A DNA stretch of 64,000 bases from Dasypus novemcinctus (taxonomy: Eukaryota > Chordata > Mammalia > Cingulata > Dasypodidae): assembly GCF_030445035.2 (NCBI RefSeq), contig NC_080677.1, positions 31,693,513 to 31,757,512 on the forward strand, written 5' to 3'. The notes below the pieces were generated by a model. That model did not search any database and had not been told where the DNA came from. It saw only the letters and a list, made by a program, of their open reading frames with translations. A program made the translations under genes and the position numbers. This document shows, one piece after another, positions 47,595 through 58,420 of the stretch. How positions within the stretch are numbered: position 1 is the stretch's first letter; each line of letters starts with the position of its first letter.

Positions 47595-48374
47595 GAAAAC
47601 AAATGTTTCAATTGTTAATGCCTGTCAAAAAAGCTGATCCTGGTCTAATAATGAAGTTAAAAGAGCCGCGCTCCAAGATCGACATGGTACATGATAACAA
47701 CTCTGAAGGATTCTTCCTGGATGCATCTCAACCCATCCTTTAAGCAGGAGATACTTGGAAGCATGTCAGAATTTTACTAAAAGTTTGTGCTTTTTGGAGT
47801 CCTGATCAAATCGTTTTTCTAATAAAGAGAATTACAAGCACATGTTGCCCAAGTAACTGAAATGGCAGCAGTAATGAGGAAAGCCACTGAAATTGACAAG
47901 CAACAAGGTTGCAAGGAACAGGAAGGAGTATTTCAGCTGGAGCAAGAAAACAAAGGCTTGAGAGAGAGCCTTCAAATAACTCCAGAATCTTTTTGAACCT
48001 AGGAAGGTGCATCAGAAAGTACATCTTTGTCTGCATTAGTGACCAATGGTGACCTGAGTCTGAGGAAGAGCTGAAAAGCCTCTGAGTCTTTGAGCTTCTC
48101 CTAGAGCTCCAAATAGTCACTAGGGCTTGTCTACTAAATGAATGAATTAACAGAAAAGTGCATCTCTATTAACCCTTTGTTTTATTTTATATATATATAT
48201 CTATGTACAGAACATGGCAATGATGTTTTTAATAAATAGCAACAAAAAATGTGTTCTTAATGTTCATAGACTTTATTCCACAACATCATTGAAAAGTAGA
48301 AACTGAGCCCTTGTTCACTGGTGAACAGAAGAAAGGTTTTCACAGTTATTCCTAAATACATCAAGAATTTTCAG

Positions 48375-48776
48375 GGAAGCAGATGTGGCTCAACTGATAG
48401 AGTGTCTGTCTACCATATGGAGGGTCCAGGGTTTGATCTCCAGGGCCTCCTGACCCGTGTGGTGAGCTGGCCCACACGCAGCCCTGATGCATGCAAGGAG
48501 TGCTGTGCCACACAGGAGTACCGCCACGTAGCGGTGCCCCACACACAAGTGTGCCCTGCAAAGAGAGCCGCCCTGCTTGAAAAAAAAAGTGCAGCCCGCC
48601 CAGGAGTGGCACCGCACACACGGAGAGCTGACATAGCAAGACGACGCAATGAAAAAAGACACAGTTTCCCAGTGCTGCTGGATAATGCAAGTAGATGCAG
48701 AAGAACACACAGTGAATGGACACAGAGTAGACAATGGGGTGGAAGGGGAGAGAAATAAATAAATCTTAAAAAGAAA
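48375..48776 (+). repeat. tRNA-derived SINE in the retrocopy 3' UTR
   Basis: Head 'ggaagcagatgtggctcaac', B-box region 'ccagggtttgatctccaggg', body and 'aaataaataaatctt' tail, flanked by 'aagaattttcag' (48363-48374 and 48777-48788). Confidence 0.9.
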
Positions 48777-50410
48777 AAGAATTTTCAGCAGTGCTGTGGG
48801 CATTCTGTATACTTGGATAAATTTGAATAGTTCCAATAAGTGTTTGGAAATTTATAGAATTATTCCATGTTAAAAATAACAAATTTGCCAACGTTTTGTG
48901 AATGGAAGATCTTCATACTAAATTTTATCCTTCCCGTTTGGTGTCAAAGTTAACAGATGGCTATGCACCAAGTGACTTTAACTTTAGTGATTGCCTCTCT
49001 ACATTTCCATTCATTTAAATTTTTGTCAAAGAAACTTCAGTTTTAAAGACTGTAAGAATGTTCTGTATGTACCATAAAAAGAGGTTATTTAATTTTTGTT
49101 AACTTACTATAATTAATACTATAAGTAATACTTAGCTAATAATTGTCAATATGAAAGAGAAGGAGTACTACTTTCTAAGAAAGAAGATCACATAAGAGAC
49201 ATATTTAGTAGATTAAACTTCTCTGAAAGAATATGTTTGGGTTCTTAATCTGTATTGAAGACAAAATTTTTCTCTTCTCTGGTGGATCTTTAAGAATATT
49301 ATCTAGCTCATTTAGCTAACTGAATTGAAATATTTGATGGGGGTAAGCTAGGTATGGTAATTTCAAAGTAAATTGGGAATTCACTTGGCCTTAACTCTTT
49401 TTAAATTAATTACTTTTAAGAGATACTAACAGTAAAAAGTAAATTATAATTTCAGGTTTTTTTTCTGTTTCCATCCTTGAACCAGTCTGATCCTCAATAC
49501 CTATAAGACTTTTCCTACAACCATTCAGATGAAAGACAGAAAAAATTCTGTGGATTTTGAAGTATTTGTTTTTTTAAACAAATATCAAGTATCCAGTTTA
49601 TAAAAATTTTAAAGGTTACTAAATACAGAAATATAAGACCAATTGAAATCTAACTCCTGTTTCTTAATTTGTGATGATTATAGAATAAAAGGATAAATGA
49701 AGAATGTCAAATAAGCTTAAATGTAATATACTCTTTTTATTAAATACATACTAAAATGATCACAAATAGAAAGCTCTACCTTTGAGTATATAATTTGTTA
49801 AAGAAATGTAACTTCACATGGTAAGTTTTATGTATAATTTTGTATATATTGCTAAAATTCAACTCAGCTTTTTACTTCAGAATTTTTCTATCTTACGTTT
49901 TGAGGAAAGGGCATAAAGAATGCTGATTGAATAGAAAAAGACTAATGGCCCAAACATTAAATAGGTTTCTTTTCACATTCAAAAGACTTAACTGATATTT
50001 TATAAATAAATAAGTCTTTATTTTTAAGCTTTTGTATTGGTTTTGGGAAATTATTCCTTAATTTAATGGCATATTCACTTGAAAGGTTCTTATTCCAAAT
50101 AGGAATTAAAGAAAATAAGCTACACGGTTGAGATTAATTTTGAAGCAATTCATTGAGGCAACTCTATTATAAAACATTACTTGTAATTATTTTTATAAAC
50201 AAATAAGTTGCGTTAATTTATTCTTGGTCTTCTTGCTTGGATATAAATTTAAGGTCTTAGTGTTTATATACATTTACTTTTGGTGTATAGTGACAGTTTT
50301 CCATCTAATACTTTTTTTAAAGTAGAAGCTTAAATTTATGTGTGGGAATATGTACTGTGTAGGAACCTATTTTATCAATAAAGATGAGTAATTAAAAAAA
50401 AGAGTTGCTG

Positions 50411-50834
50411 GGAAGCGGACTTGGCCCAATGGCTAGGGTGTCCGTCTACCACATGAGAGGTCTGCGGTTCAAACCCCGGGCCTCCTTGACACGTGTGGAG
50501 CTGGCCCATGTGCAGTGCTGACATGCTCAAGGAGTGCTGTGCCACGCAGGGGTGTCCCCCGTGTAGGGGAGCCCCACGCGCAAGGAGTGCGCCCCGTAAT
50601 GAGAGCTGCCCAGTGTGAAAGAAAGTGCAGCCTGCCCAGGAATGACGCCACACACACAGAGAGTTAATGCAGCAAGATGATGCAACAAAAAGAGACACAG
50701 ATTCCGGTGCCACTGACAACAACAGAAGCGGACAAAGAAGAACATGCAGCAAATGGACACCATAGAGAACAGACAACTAGGGCGGGTGGGGGGAGGGGAG
50801 AGAAATAAATAAAATAAATCATCTTTAAAAAACA
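50411..50834 (+). repeat. DAS-type SINE inserted in the target duplication of the retrocopy
   Basis: Full SINE from 'ggaagcggacttggcccaat' to an 'aaataaataaaataaatc' tail. Its flanks 'aaagagttgctg' (50399-50410) and 'aaagagttgct' (50835-50845) are the same sequence that precedes the FGFR1OP2 retrocopy at 46342. Confidence 0.9.
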
Positions 50835-50849
50835 AAAGAGTTGCTAAAA

Positions 50850-51545
50850 AATCAAACGAAGGAGAATATGCCACATGAACCTTGTGTGACCTGCAAAAGC
50901 TAAAATATTTACTATCTGGCCCCTTACAGAAAAAGTTTTCCGACCCCAGCCCTATGCAATACTACTTCTGAAGCCTTGGTTAGCCTAATGCCAAAAAGGC
51001 AGATGAACCTGCCTTATTCTAGCCATTTCTATCACTGAGATTTTCTAGGATTAGTGTGCTGCTGGTGGCATTCCCTAGAAAGGAGACTCTGAGATAGTTT
51101 CCCATGCAGAGTATTTATTGAGTGCCTCAGATATCCCACGCTTGTGGAAGCTAAACAAAGCTGGATGGATAGAGGGAGAAGCCAAGCTGTGATGCAGGCC
51201 CAGCAGCGGACCCCCAGGAGCTCTGGACCTAAAATGTCCCCTCAAGGTGCTCCCAAGTTGGGCCGAGATAGCCTGGCCTTTGTGCTCCTGCATCAGCCAT
51301 TGGATGTGGGCTGCCCAGCAGAGAACAGGCCTTGGCAAGGTGGCTCTCTGCAGCTGAGGCAGTCCCCAAGGGGCCGACAGCTGAGGCAAACGGGCCCTTT
51401 ATGGAAGGGGATCTGAGTGGAGCATCACAGTGCCCTCCATATAGTACAGTTTAGGGCCAAGACGGTGACCAGATGGAGGGCAGAAAGAAGGCAAGAAGGA
51501 TGAACCAACAAGTGTGATGTTTCACAGTCAGTTCTTACTTTTTGG
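50850..51545. other. intergenic, unassigned
   Basis: 50850-51060 is unremarkable. 51060-51420 is a GC-richer stretch with an ORF on each strand and no recognisable protein; it may be an old diverged repeat, but I cannot name it. Confidence 0.4.
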
Positions 51546-51564
51546 TGTTATTTGAATTGACTTA

Positions 51565-52008
51565 CCTTTTATTATTATTTATTTATTTATTTCTCTCCCC
51601 ACCCCCACCCCGCCCCCACCCCACCCCCACCCCGCCCCCATTGTCTGTTCTTTGTGTCTATTTGCTGGATGTTTTTTTTCTTTGTCCGCTTCTGTTCTTG
51701 TCAGCGACACAGGAATCTGTGTTTCTTTTTGTTGCGTCATCTTGTTGTGTCAGCTCTCCGTGTGGGCGGCGCCATTCCTGGGCAGGCTGCACTTTCTTTC
51801 GCGCTGGGCAGCTCTCCTTACAGGGCACACTCCTTGCACGTGGGGCTCCCCTAGGGGGGGGGACACCACTGCGTGGCAGGGCACTCCTTGCACGCATCAG
51901 CACTGCGCATGGCCAGCTCCACACGGGTCAAGGAGGCCCGGGGTTTGAACCTTGGACCTCCCATGTGGTAGGCGGACGCCCTAGCCACTGGGCCAAAGTC
52001 CGCTTCCC
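51565..52008 (-). repeat. DAS-type SINE, antisense, with target-site duplication
   Basis: Antisense full copy: 'ttatttatttatttctctcc' tail complement, a long C/A-rich (CCCCAC)n-like stretch at 51597-51640, body, and head complement 'gggccaaagtccgcttccc'. Flanked by the 12-base perfect direct repeat 'tgaattgactta' (51553-51564 and 52009-52020). The 161-codon ORF at 51542-52027 is SINE-derived. Confidence 0.9.
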
Positions 52009-52020
52009 TGAATTGACTTA

Positions 52021-52540
52021 CTTTTAAAGTCAAATCAGTAAAAGAGATAAACTCCCTTTCTTTTTACATAGAGAAAGTTTAAGTAGGTTATTGCATTGAT
52101 AGCTGATGTCTTGCAATCAGAATGCCACGATTACCATTAGGATTGTGAATATAAACTCAAGAATTTCCTAGATCCTCCGGCAAAAGTTCACATATTGTTT
52201 CATAAATCCATTGGACTATGGGCTGCTACTTGCAGATGGAGATTGTTGTGTCCGAGAGTCCTTGGTATGGGGCCTCACGTTGAATGATTGGATAAATGAA
52301 TGCAGGAATGAACAAATGAGCTGGATTGGCTCTTAGAGATCATGTACCACTTATTGCTTTGTACTATCATTATTACACTTGTCCTGTTACCCTGACTAGA
52401 TTATAAACTCCTTACAGGTAAGAGTGATTTTTCTAATTGCTTACCTCTTCCTCCCCTGAAGTAGCTGGCATAGGGTTGGCCCTGCAAGTTTTACGGGTCT
52501 AATGAGCATATATTAAATGAGGAGAGGAATGATGAAGGAT
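52021..52540. other. intergenic with possible L2 fragment
   Basis: 'ctagattataaactccttac' and 'gctggcatagggttggc' (about 52330-52500) resemble an L2 tail on the + strand. The rest is unassigned. Confidence 0.4.
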
Positions 52541-52602
52541 GGAGGGAGGGATGGATGGATGGATGGATGGATGGATGGATGGATGGATGGATGGATGGAT
52601 GA
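52541..52602 (+). repeat. (ATGG)n microsatellite
   Basis: About a dozen GGAT/ATGG units in a row. Likely length-polymorphic. Confidence 0.9.
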
Positions 52603-53957
52603 ACGGTGTACATTTAAGCAAAAAGACCATGTCTTCTAGTTCTTTTGTCTACTTTTAACGGTTCTTTCCTATCCCTCCCCAACCCAATTCACCCTAACCC
52701 TGAAAAGCACCTAGTAATAAAATGCTAAGCACAGAGATATTAAAAAATACATGTGGAATGAATGGAGAAAAAAGGAATTTATTACAGAGCAGATTCTAAA
52801 TCTAAAATAACTTAAAACTCTGAATATTCCAATGCATGTTGTTACAATTTTATTTTCATGAAATACTTCCAAAGGCTTTTAAAAATATATGTCTTTATTC
52901 AAAAGTAATTCTTGTTTTGTTGTAAAAATGTAGAAAATGTAAGAGTATAAACTGTTTTCCTTCCTTAGTATAGTAACAGCAAGTTTATAACCTTTAGATT
53001 TAAAAATATATATATACTGTCATTTACCTATATGTGAAATGTAATGTTCGTTTATTCACTTTTTATGTATTTTCCTAAAATGGTATTATCAGATACATAG
53101 AATGTCTTTTCCCTAAAAAAGCATGTGACAAACATCCTAGTATTATTTTAAGGATGGTTGTTTAGAAAATGCTCTAGCCATATCCTGTAACAGCCCCAGG
53201 AATTCAGCAAGGGTGATTTGAATTGAATTGCTAGAGTTTGCTTCCCTATAGTGCTTAAGTCCTGGGGTTTGGGGCAGAGTAAGGGTGGGGAAAGGAGATG
53301 GGGGCTAGAGCTACTAAGAACTTCGTGTCTGAGGGAGAGGGAGTAGCAATATTGGTAAAATTGTGGATAAGCCATGGGGAGAGAGGATGCTCAGATTATG
53401 CTCCCATGAGTACTTGGAGTCTGGCATAGAAAGGTCGACGGGGTGTGATAGGACTAAGATGGACCCCTCCTCGTCAGACTGAGAAGCCCCCAGTGTCCAG
53501 AAGCCCCTGAAAGTGACACTCAGCAATCTATCAGATGCCCATATTTCACTAATACACATAGGCTTTGTGGGACACATCAAGCCCATTTCTTCTTAGGCTT
53601 TCTAAAGAAGGCAGAGCCCATGAAGCTTACGCCCCTGGGAGCAAGACACTGAGATCCTTGGCACCACTTGCACTCCCCTCCTCATGGGAGCCACGGTCCA
53701 TCAGGCACCTGGAGAGCGTAGCATGGTTGTAGAATGCCACCCTACCCCTTCTTCCCTCCAAAGTCTGTTGTTAAAGGCAGCTGAATCAGAAAATAATAAC
53801 TGTAATAGACTTGACCTTTGAAAAAGAAACATTTGGCCTTCTCTCTGGTAGCTGGGATATTCCACACGAGCAACAGAATGACGTGAGTTACTCACAGACC
53901 AAGGGCCCGTAGCTGCAGCTCTTACCAGTGCAAGTGCCAGGTTGGTAAAGGCAGATT
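52603..53957. other. intergenic, apparently single-copy
   Basis: AT-rich to 53150 with a short TA run, then mixed composition to 53950. No gene or repeat family recognised. ORFs at 53148-53895 on the minus strand are short and unsupported. Confidence 0.45.
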
Positions 53958-53972
53958 AAAATATCATGTGAG

Positions 53973-54407
53973 GGTGGCGGACTTGGCCCAGTGGTTAGGG
54001 CGTCCACCTACCACATGGGGGGTCCGCGGTTCAAACCCTGGGCCTCCTTGACCCGTGTGGAGCTGGCCCATGCGCAGGGCTGATGCGCACAAGGAGTGCC
54101 CTGCCACACAGGGGTGTCTCCTGTGTAGGGGAGCTCCATGTGCAAGGAGTGCACCCGTAAGGAGAGCTGCCCAGTGCGAAAGAAAGTGCAGCCTGCCTGG
54201 GAATGGCGCCGCACACACGGAGAGCTGACACACAAGTTGACGCAACAAAAAGAAACACAGATTCCTGTGCTGCTGACACCAACAGAAGCGGACAAAGACG
54301 ACGACACAATAAATAAACACAGAGAACAGACAGCCGGGGTGGGGGAAGATAAATAAACAAACAAACAAACAAACAAACAAACAAACAAATAAATAAATAA
54401 AAGAAAA
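53973..54407 (+). repeat. DAS-type SINE with (AAAC)n tail and target-site duplication
   Basis: Head 'ggcggacttggcccagtggt', 'gcggttcaaaccctgggcc', body, then a tail that has become an (AAAC)/(AAAT) array (54355-54402). Flanks 'aaatatcatgtgag' at 53959-53972 and 54408-54421 are identical over 14 bases. Confidence 0.92.
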
Positions 54408-54421
54408 AAATATCATGTGAG

Positions 54422-54875
54422 TACTTCAGCATGGTTTTCCAAGGTTTTGGGTGTGGAATTACAGGCTGTATTTTCTTTCTTCTCCCCAGGTCCTGTGCAT
54501 TAGAATCAGGACAGTAGAGGCTGGTCCACTATAGGCTTTTATGTCTTGGTAGAATTAGACTTCAGGAAGGAAGCAGCAGTGTGCTCTGCACTTGGCCACT
54601 GCTCGCAGACAGCAGAAGTGAGTTTCATCTATCCTGGGCCCCAATATGTCAGGGGATGTCACCGATCGGAGATTCATTGGGGAAAGAATCATTGAAAGGG
54701 TATCTACCACTAAAACTGTCACAGGCAGAAGTAATTTTCTGCAGCTTTTGTTGGTAATTCTTTTAAGGTTCAAAAGAACCAAGAGAAATTAATTCAATAA
54801 TAATGATAAGAAAGAGGTAGTGGCCAATTATTCAATAGCAAGTGTAAAAATTCTTTAAAACCAAATTTCATAATA
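54422..54875. other. intergenic, nothing recognised
   Basis: No ORF, RNA or repeat that I can support. Confidence 0.4.
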
Positions 54876-55657
54876 GGTGACAGACTGGCTTTCAGTTGTG
54901 GCAGACTAAGGAATTCGGACCAACCCATTTGTTGAGGACAATTACAAAAGCTGGGCAGAATAGTCTTTTAAAAATATGCTTGAAGGCCTTAGAGAGCTAT
55001 AAAGGCACCAAAACATTTCCACGATAAGATTTGGGAGATGATGGAAACCCAGAGCAATGGAAATCTAACTGCAGGAAAGGTGGTGGAGATGTTGAAAAGC
55101 TAAGCAGAGCTTTGATAGCTTTGTAGGATGTGGGGGACAAAAATTGAGTCTAGGGCTTCCCACGGTGAGGGTAAACTCCCTGGTAAACTCCCATGATGAG
55201 GGGTCATGCTCCTCAATATCTCCGCCCTGGAAGTAAAGGTGAACAGCTCTCCAAGGACAGAAATACACTTCAAATTTTCTTACCCTTGAAATTGGATTAA
55301 GGGAATCTCAGATTGCTTAAGTCCCTAGGTATCATCCAGAAGCAAAGATAAGGAAAGAGATCATTCTAACCTTCAGATTATTTCTACTACTTTTCATTTC
55401 CAATTTCAGACATTCAATAAAAAATAACCAGGCACATGAGCAGACAAAAAAACACGAATAAATATCAAGAGAAACAACAGCCCGATGGGGTTCCAGACAA
55501 TGGTGGTATTAGACACAGGCTTTAAAATAACCATGCTTGATATGTCTAACAATAAAAAAGAGAAGATTGTGATTTTTGACAGAAAAGACTATTGCAAACT
55601 GTAGAACTGAAAAATTCATTAACTGAAATTAAGACCTCAGCAGGGTTGTTTGTTTGT

Positions 55658-55737
55658 TTTTAAGATTTATTTATTTATTTCTCTCCCTTCCCCCCCACCC
55701 CCGGTTGTCTGTTCTCTGTGTCCATCTTGCTGTGTGA
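55658..55737 (-). repeat. SINE tail fragment, antisense, severely truncated
   Basis: Only the tail complement and adjacent 'ggttgtctgttctctgtgtc' remain, then HAL1 text resumes. It is either a 5'-truncated insertion or a later deletion. Confidence 0.75.
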
Positions 55738-56145
55738 TTAGACACAGCCAAATAGAAAAACCAGTAAACTCAAAGATAGGTTGTGAAAAAGCATTTGGAA
55801 TGATATTTTGAATGATGGAATAAAACAGAAAAAAGAATATGGGACATGAGTTCTGTGAGAAGGTCTAACACCACATGCAACTGGAATCCCAAAAGTAGAA
55901 GAGAGAAATTGGGTAGAAGCAATATTTGAAGAGATTATAGCTGAGAATTGTAAAAAATTGTTGAAAAACCATCAAGCCATATACTAAAGAATCACTACAA
56001 ATCTCAAACAGGATTTATAAAAGAAAAATCAAACTTAGGTATATTAGAGTTAACGTGTTGAAAACATCTTTAAAAAGTTGGCAAAAAAATCACTGCCAAC
56101 TTAGAATCCTATACTCAGTGAACATATCCTTCAAGAATGAAGGTG

Positions 56146-56525
56146 AGGGGAAGCAGATGTGGCTCAAGCAGTTGGGTGCCCACCTACCACATGGGAGGTC
56201 CCAGGTTTGGTTCCCGGTGCCTCCTAAAGAAGATGAACAAACAGGGAGCTGATGCAATGGCTGGTGCGGTGAGCTGATACAATAAACGATGCCACGAGAT
56301 GACACAACGAGGAGACACAACAAGGAAATGCAATGAGAGACCCAATAAGCAGGGAGCGCAGGTGGCTCAAGTGATTGGGTGTCTCCCTCCCACATGGGAG
56401 GTCCAGGGTGCCTCCTAAAAAGAAGCCGACCAGACACAGCACACAACAAACAGACACAGAGCAGACAGCAAGTGTAAACAACGTGTGTGTGTAGAAATAA
56501 ATAAAATAAATCTAAAGAAAATAAA
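56146..56525 (+). repeat. dimeric tRNA-derived SINE with target-site duplication
   Basis: Two related units in tandem, each with a tRNA-like head ('gcagatgtggctcaagcagt' at 56151 and 'gcgcaggtggctcaagtgat' at 56358), followed by one 'aaataaataaaataaatc' tail. Flanked by 'agaatgaaggtga' (ending 56145) and 'agaacgaaggtga' (56526-56538). Confidence 0.85.
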
Positions 56526-56960
56526 AGAACGAAGGTGAAATAAAAACACTTTTCACCAAAACCAAATGAATTTGTCAAATAGACCTTTACTAATGGAAAT
56601 ATTTGTGGGTTTTATTCAGACAGAGGGAAAACAAGATGGAAGTCAGAGATGTAGAAAGATATGAAGAACAATGAAAAGTGTAAATATGTGGAAAATCTAA
56701 ATAACTTGTTTATAATAATATTTTGTGAATTTACAATATCTATGGAATTAAAATACATGACAACAATATCATATAAGATCAGAATAGGGAAGAAGCAAGG
56801 TAAATAAAGCAGGGCATCTTAAGATCTTTAAATTGTTAGAAGAGGGTAAAAGTACAAAATAGCATTAGGCTTTTGTAAATCAAGAATGTGTATTTTAATC
56901 TTTTAGGGCAATGACTATAAGAATAGTGAAAAATGTACAACACTTGATAACTACATTCAC

Positions 56961-57056
56961 ATGCACTCACACATAGAAAAAGATAAGCTGGAACCACCAA
57001 AATGCTTATTGTGATTATGTGTGGGTGGAGGCATTGTGGCTCATTTTTTCTTTCCT
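56961..57056. other. short unassigned spacer
   Basis: Lies between the HAL1 remnant and the next SINE. Nothing recognised. Confidence 0.4.
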
Positions 57057-57073
57057 TTGCATATCTGTATCTT

Positions 57074-57437
57074 TTTTAAGATTTATTTTATTTATTTAAT
57101 CCCCCCTCATTGTTTGCGGTCACTGTCTACTCTCTGTGTCCATTTGCTAAGTCCTCTCTGTGTCTTCTCATTCTCTTTAGGAAGCAGCGGGAACCGAACT
57201 TGGGACCAACCATGTGGGAGAGAGGTTCTCAATCACTTGAGTCACCTCAGCTCCCTGGTTTGTTGTGTCTTTCATTGCCTTTAATCTTTGTCTCTTTGTT
57301 GTATCATCTTGTTGCATCAGCTCACCACACCTGCTGGTAGCGCCAGCTTTCATTCTCCAGGAGGCACCGGAAACTGAACCCAGGACCTCCCATGTGGTAG
57401 GCGCGAACCCAATTGATTGAGCCACATCCACTTCCCT
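57074..57437 (-). repeat. tRNA-derived SINE, antisense
   Basis: Tail complement 'aagatttattttatttattt', two body/head units, and end 'ttgagccacatccacttccc'. Flanked by similar 'gcatatctgtatctttttt' (about 57059) and 'gcaaatctgtatttttaa' (about 57438), an aged target duplication. Confidence 0.8.
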
Positions 57438-57639
57438 GCAAATCTGTATTTTTAAATTTTCCCATCTAAGACATAGAAAAGGGATCACTGCTCACCAAGG
57501 GAGCTCTGCCTTTTAATTTTATGATCTACTTCCTTCTTTAGTGCTTTTGAGCTAGAGACAGATGGTTAAAAATACAATTTGCCATTAATTTGAAGACTTT
57601 TTTTACTTCACAAATAATATAATTCCCTGTCATTAAATA

Positions 57640-57880
57640 TTATTCTCTAATATAATTTTTGATGATCATAAAATAGTCTGTTGTATAGTTGCTCTATAAT
57701 TTATTTAGCCATGTTCCTATTGTTGGACACTTGGATTGTTTCCAAATTTTAAAAGTAATAAACACTTCTAATGAATATTCCTGCATTCGTGATTTTTCCC
57801 TGAGGATAGGTTCTTAGAGGTATAATTTCTGGGTCAAAGTGGCCTTCAAAATAGTAGGTTTATTGACTCTATGACCAAAT
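57640..57880 (-). repeat. old L1 3' fragment, antisense
   Basis: 'ggacacttggattgtttcca', 'gaatattcctgcattcgtga', 'gtataatttctgggtcaaag': the antisense L1 3' pattern, diverged. Confidence 0.55.
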
Positions 57881-57959
57881 TGCCCTTTGTTAAGGCTGCA
57901 TCTAGTAGCTTTTTAATTGACCAGTATAAGAATAATGGGGGCAAAAAGTAATAATTTTT

Positions 57960-58420
57960 AGCTGTGTGCACATAGTCTGTGTCTATGAAAGCCTGAAGCT
58001 TGCTGTGGTCATGCTTGGAGACTTGTGCCAAACAGCACAGGATTGTATGAATGTTCAGGAGGACTTGAAGAATTCACAGAAAGGGAGCGGTCATTACGGG
58101 TTTGGCTTAGTTTGGGAAAGCTTCGTGGAGGAGGTGGGGCTGGAGGAAGTCCTTGAAGGCACGGTATGCGATTGATCAGGGCAAGGAAACAGAAAATGTG
58201 AAGTAGAGGACAGACCAGCTCCAGAAAGTGTGGCCCCACAGCTGGGTGGATGGAACCAGGTGTCAGGTGCTGCCGAATGGACCGGGACTAGGTCAGCTCT
58301 AGGCTGGCTGGAGCTGGGGCAGCCCAGCCATGTCGGACTAAATCAAATAGGTACTGGGAGCCACGGTGGGCTCTGCAGTGAGGCAACACTTTGATGAAAG
58401 AAAGATATCTATGTCCTCAT
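57960..58420. repeat. old repeat of the 18.9 kb type (partial)
   Basis: 'gggaaagcttcgtggaggag' and 'gaagtccttgaaggcacggt' resemble the 'accttgaagga' region of the repeat at 18.9 kb. Weak assignment. Confidence 0.35.

Larger units (their letters stand above)
46354..50398 (+). pseudogene. FGFR1OP2: processed pseudogene (retrocopy) of FGFR1OP2, interrupted by SINEs
   Basis: An intronless copy of the FGFR1OP2 mRNA. After a GC-rich 5' UTR-like part, the start-codon context is at about 46570 (MTCTIRKTLADAE). Coiled-coil segments follow in broken frames: the 'LIEQTTALNK'-type piece (about 46645-46680), the 'STLVMGIQQE' piece (about 46755-46785), the 'SLEEHQSALELIM' piece (about 46835-46870), then after a SINE block the 'EGFFLDAS' piece (about 47708-47730), 'TEMAAVMRKA' (about 47855-47885) and the C-terminal 'SLSALVTN' piece (about 48020-48045). 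Many stops and shifts make it non-coding. A long 3' UTR ends with AATAAA at 50377-50382 and an A run at 50393-50400. The direct repeat 'aaagagttgct' lies at 46342 and again at the 3' side (50399 and 50835). The parent encodes a SIKE-family coiled-coil STRIPAK component. Confidence 0.85.
54880..56960 (+). repeat. HAL1-like (ancient half-L1) remnant, interrupted by SINEs
   Basis: 55430-56960 follows the HAL1 ORF1/3' order: 'tgggacatgagttctgtgag', 'aactggaatcccaaaagtag', 'gaagcaatatttgaagagat', 'aaaccatcaagccatatac', 'ccttcaagaatgaaggtga', then an AT-rich 3' part. 54880-55430 is probably its 5' part but is less certain. Frames are destroyed. Interrupted at 55658-55737 and 56146-56525 by SINE sequence. 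Confidence 0.55.
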
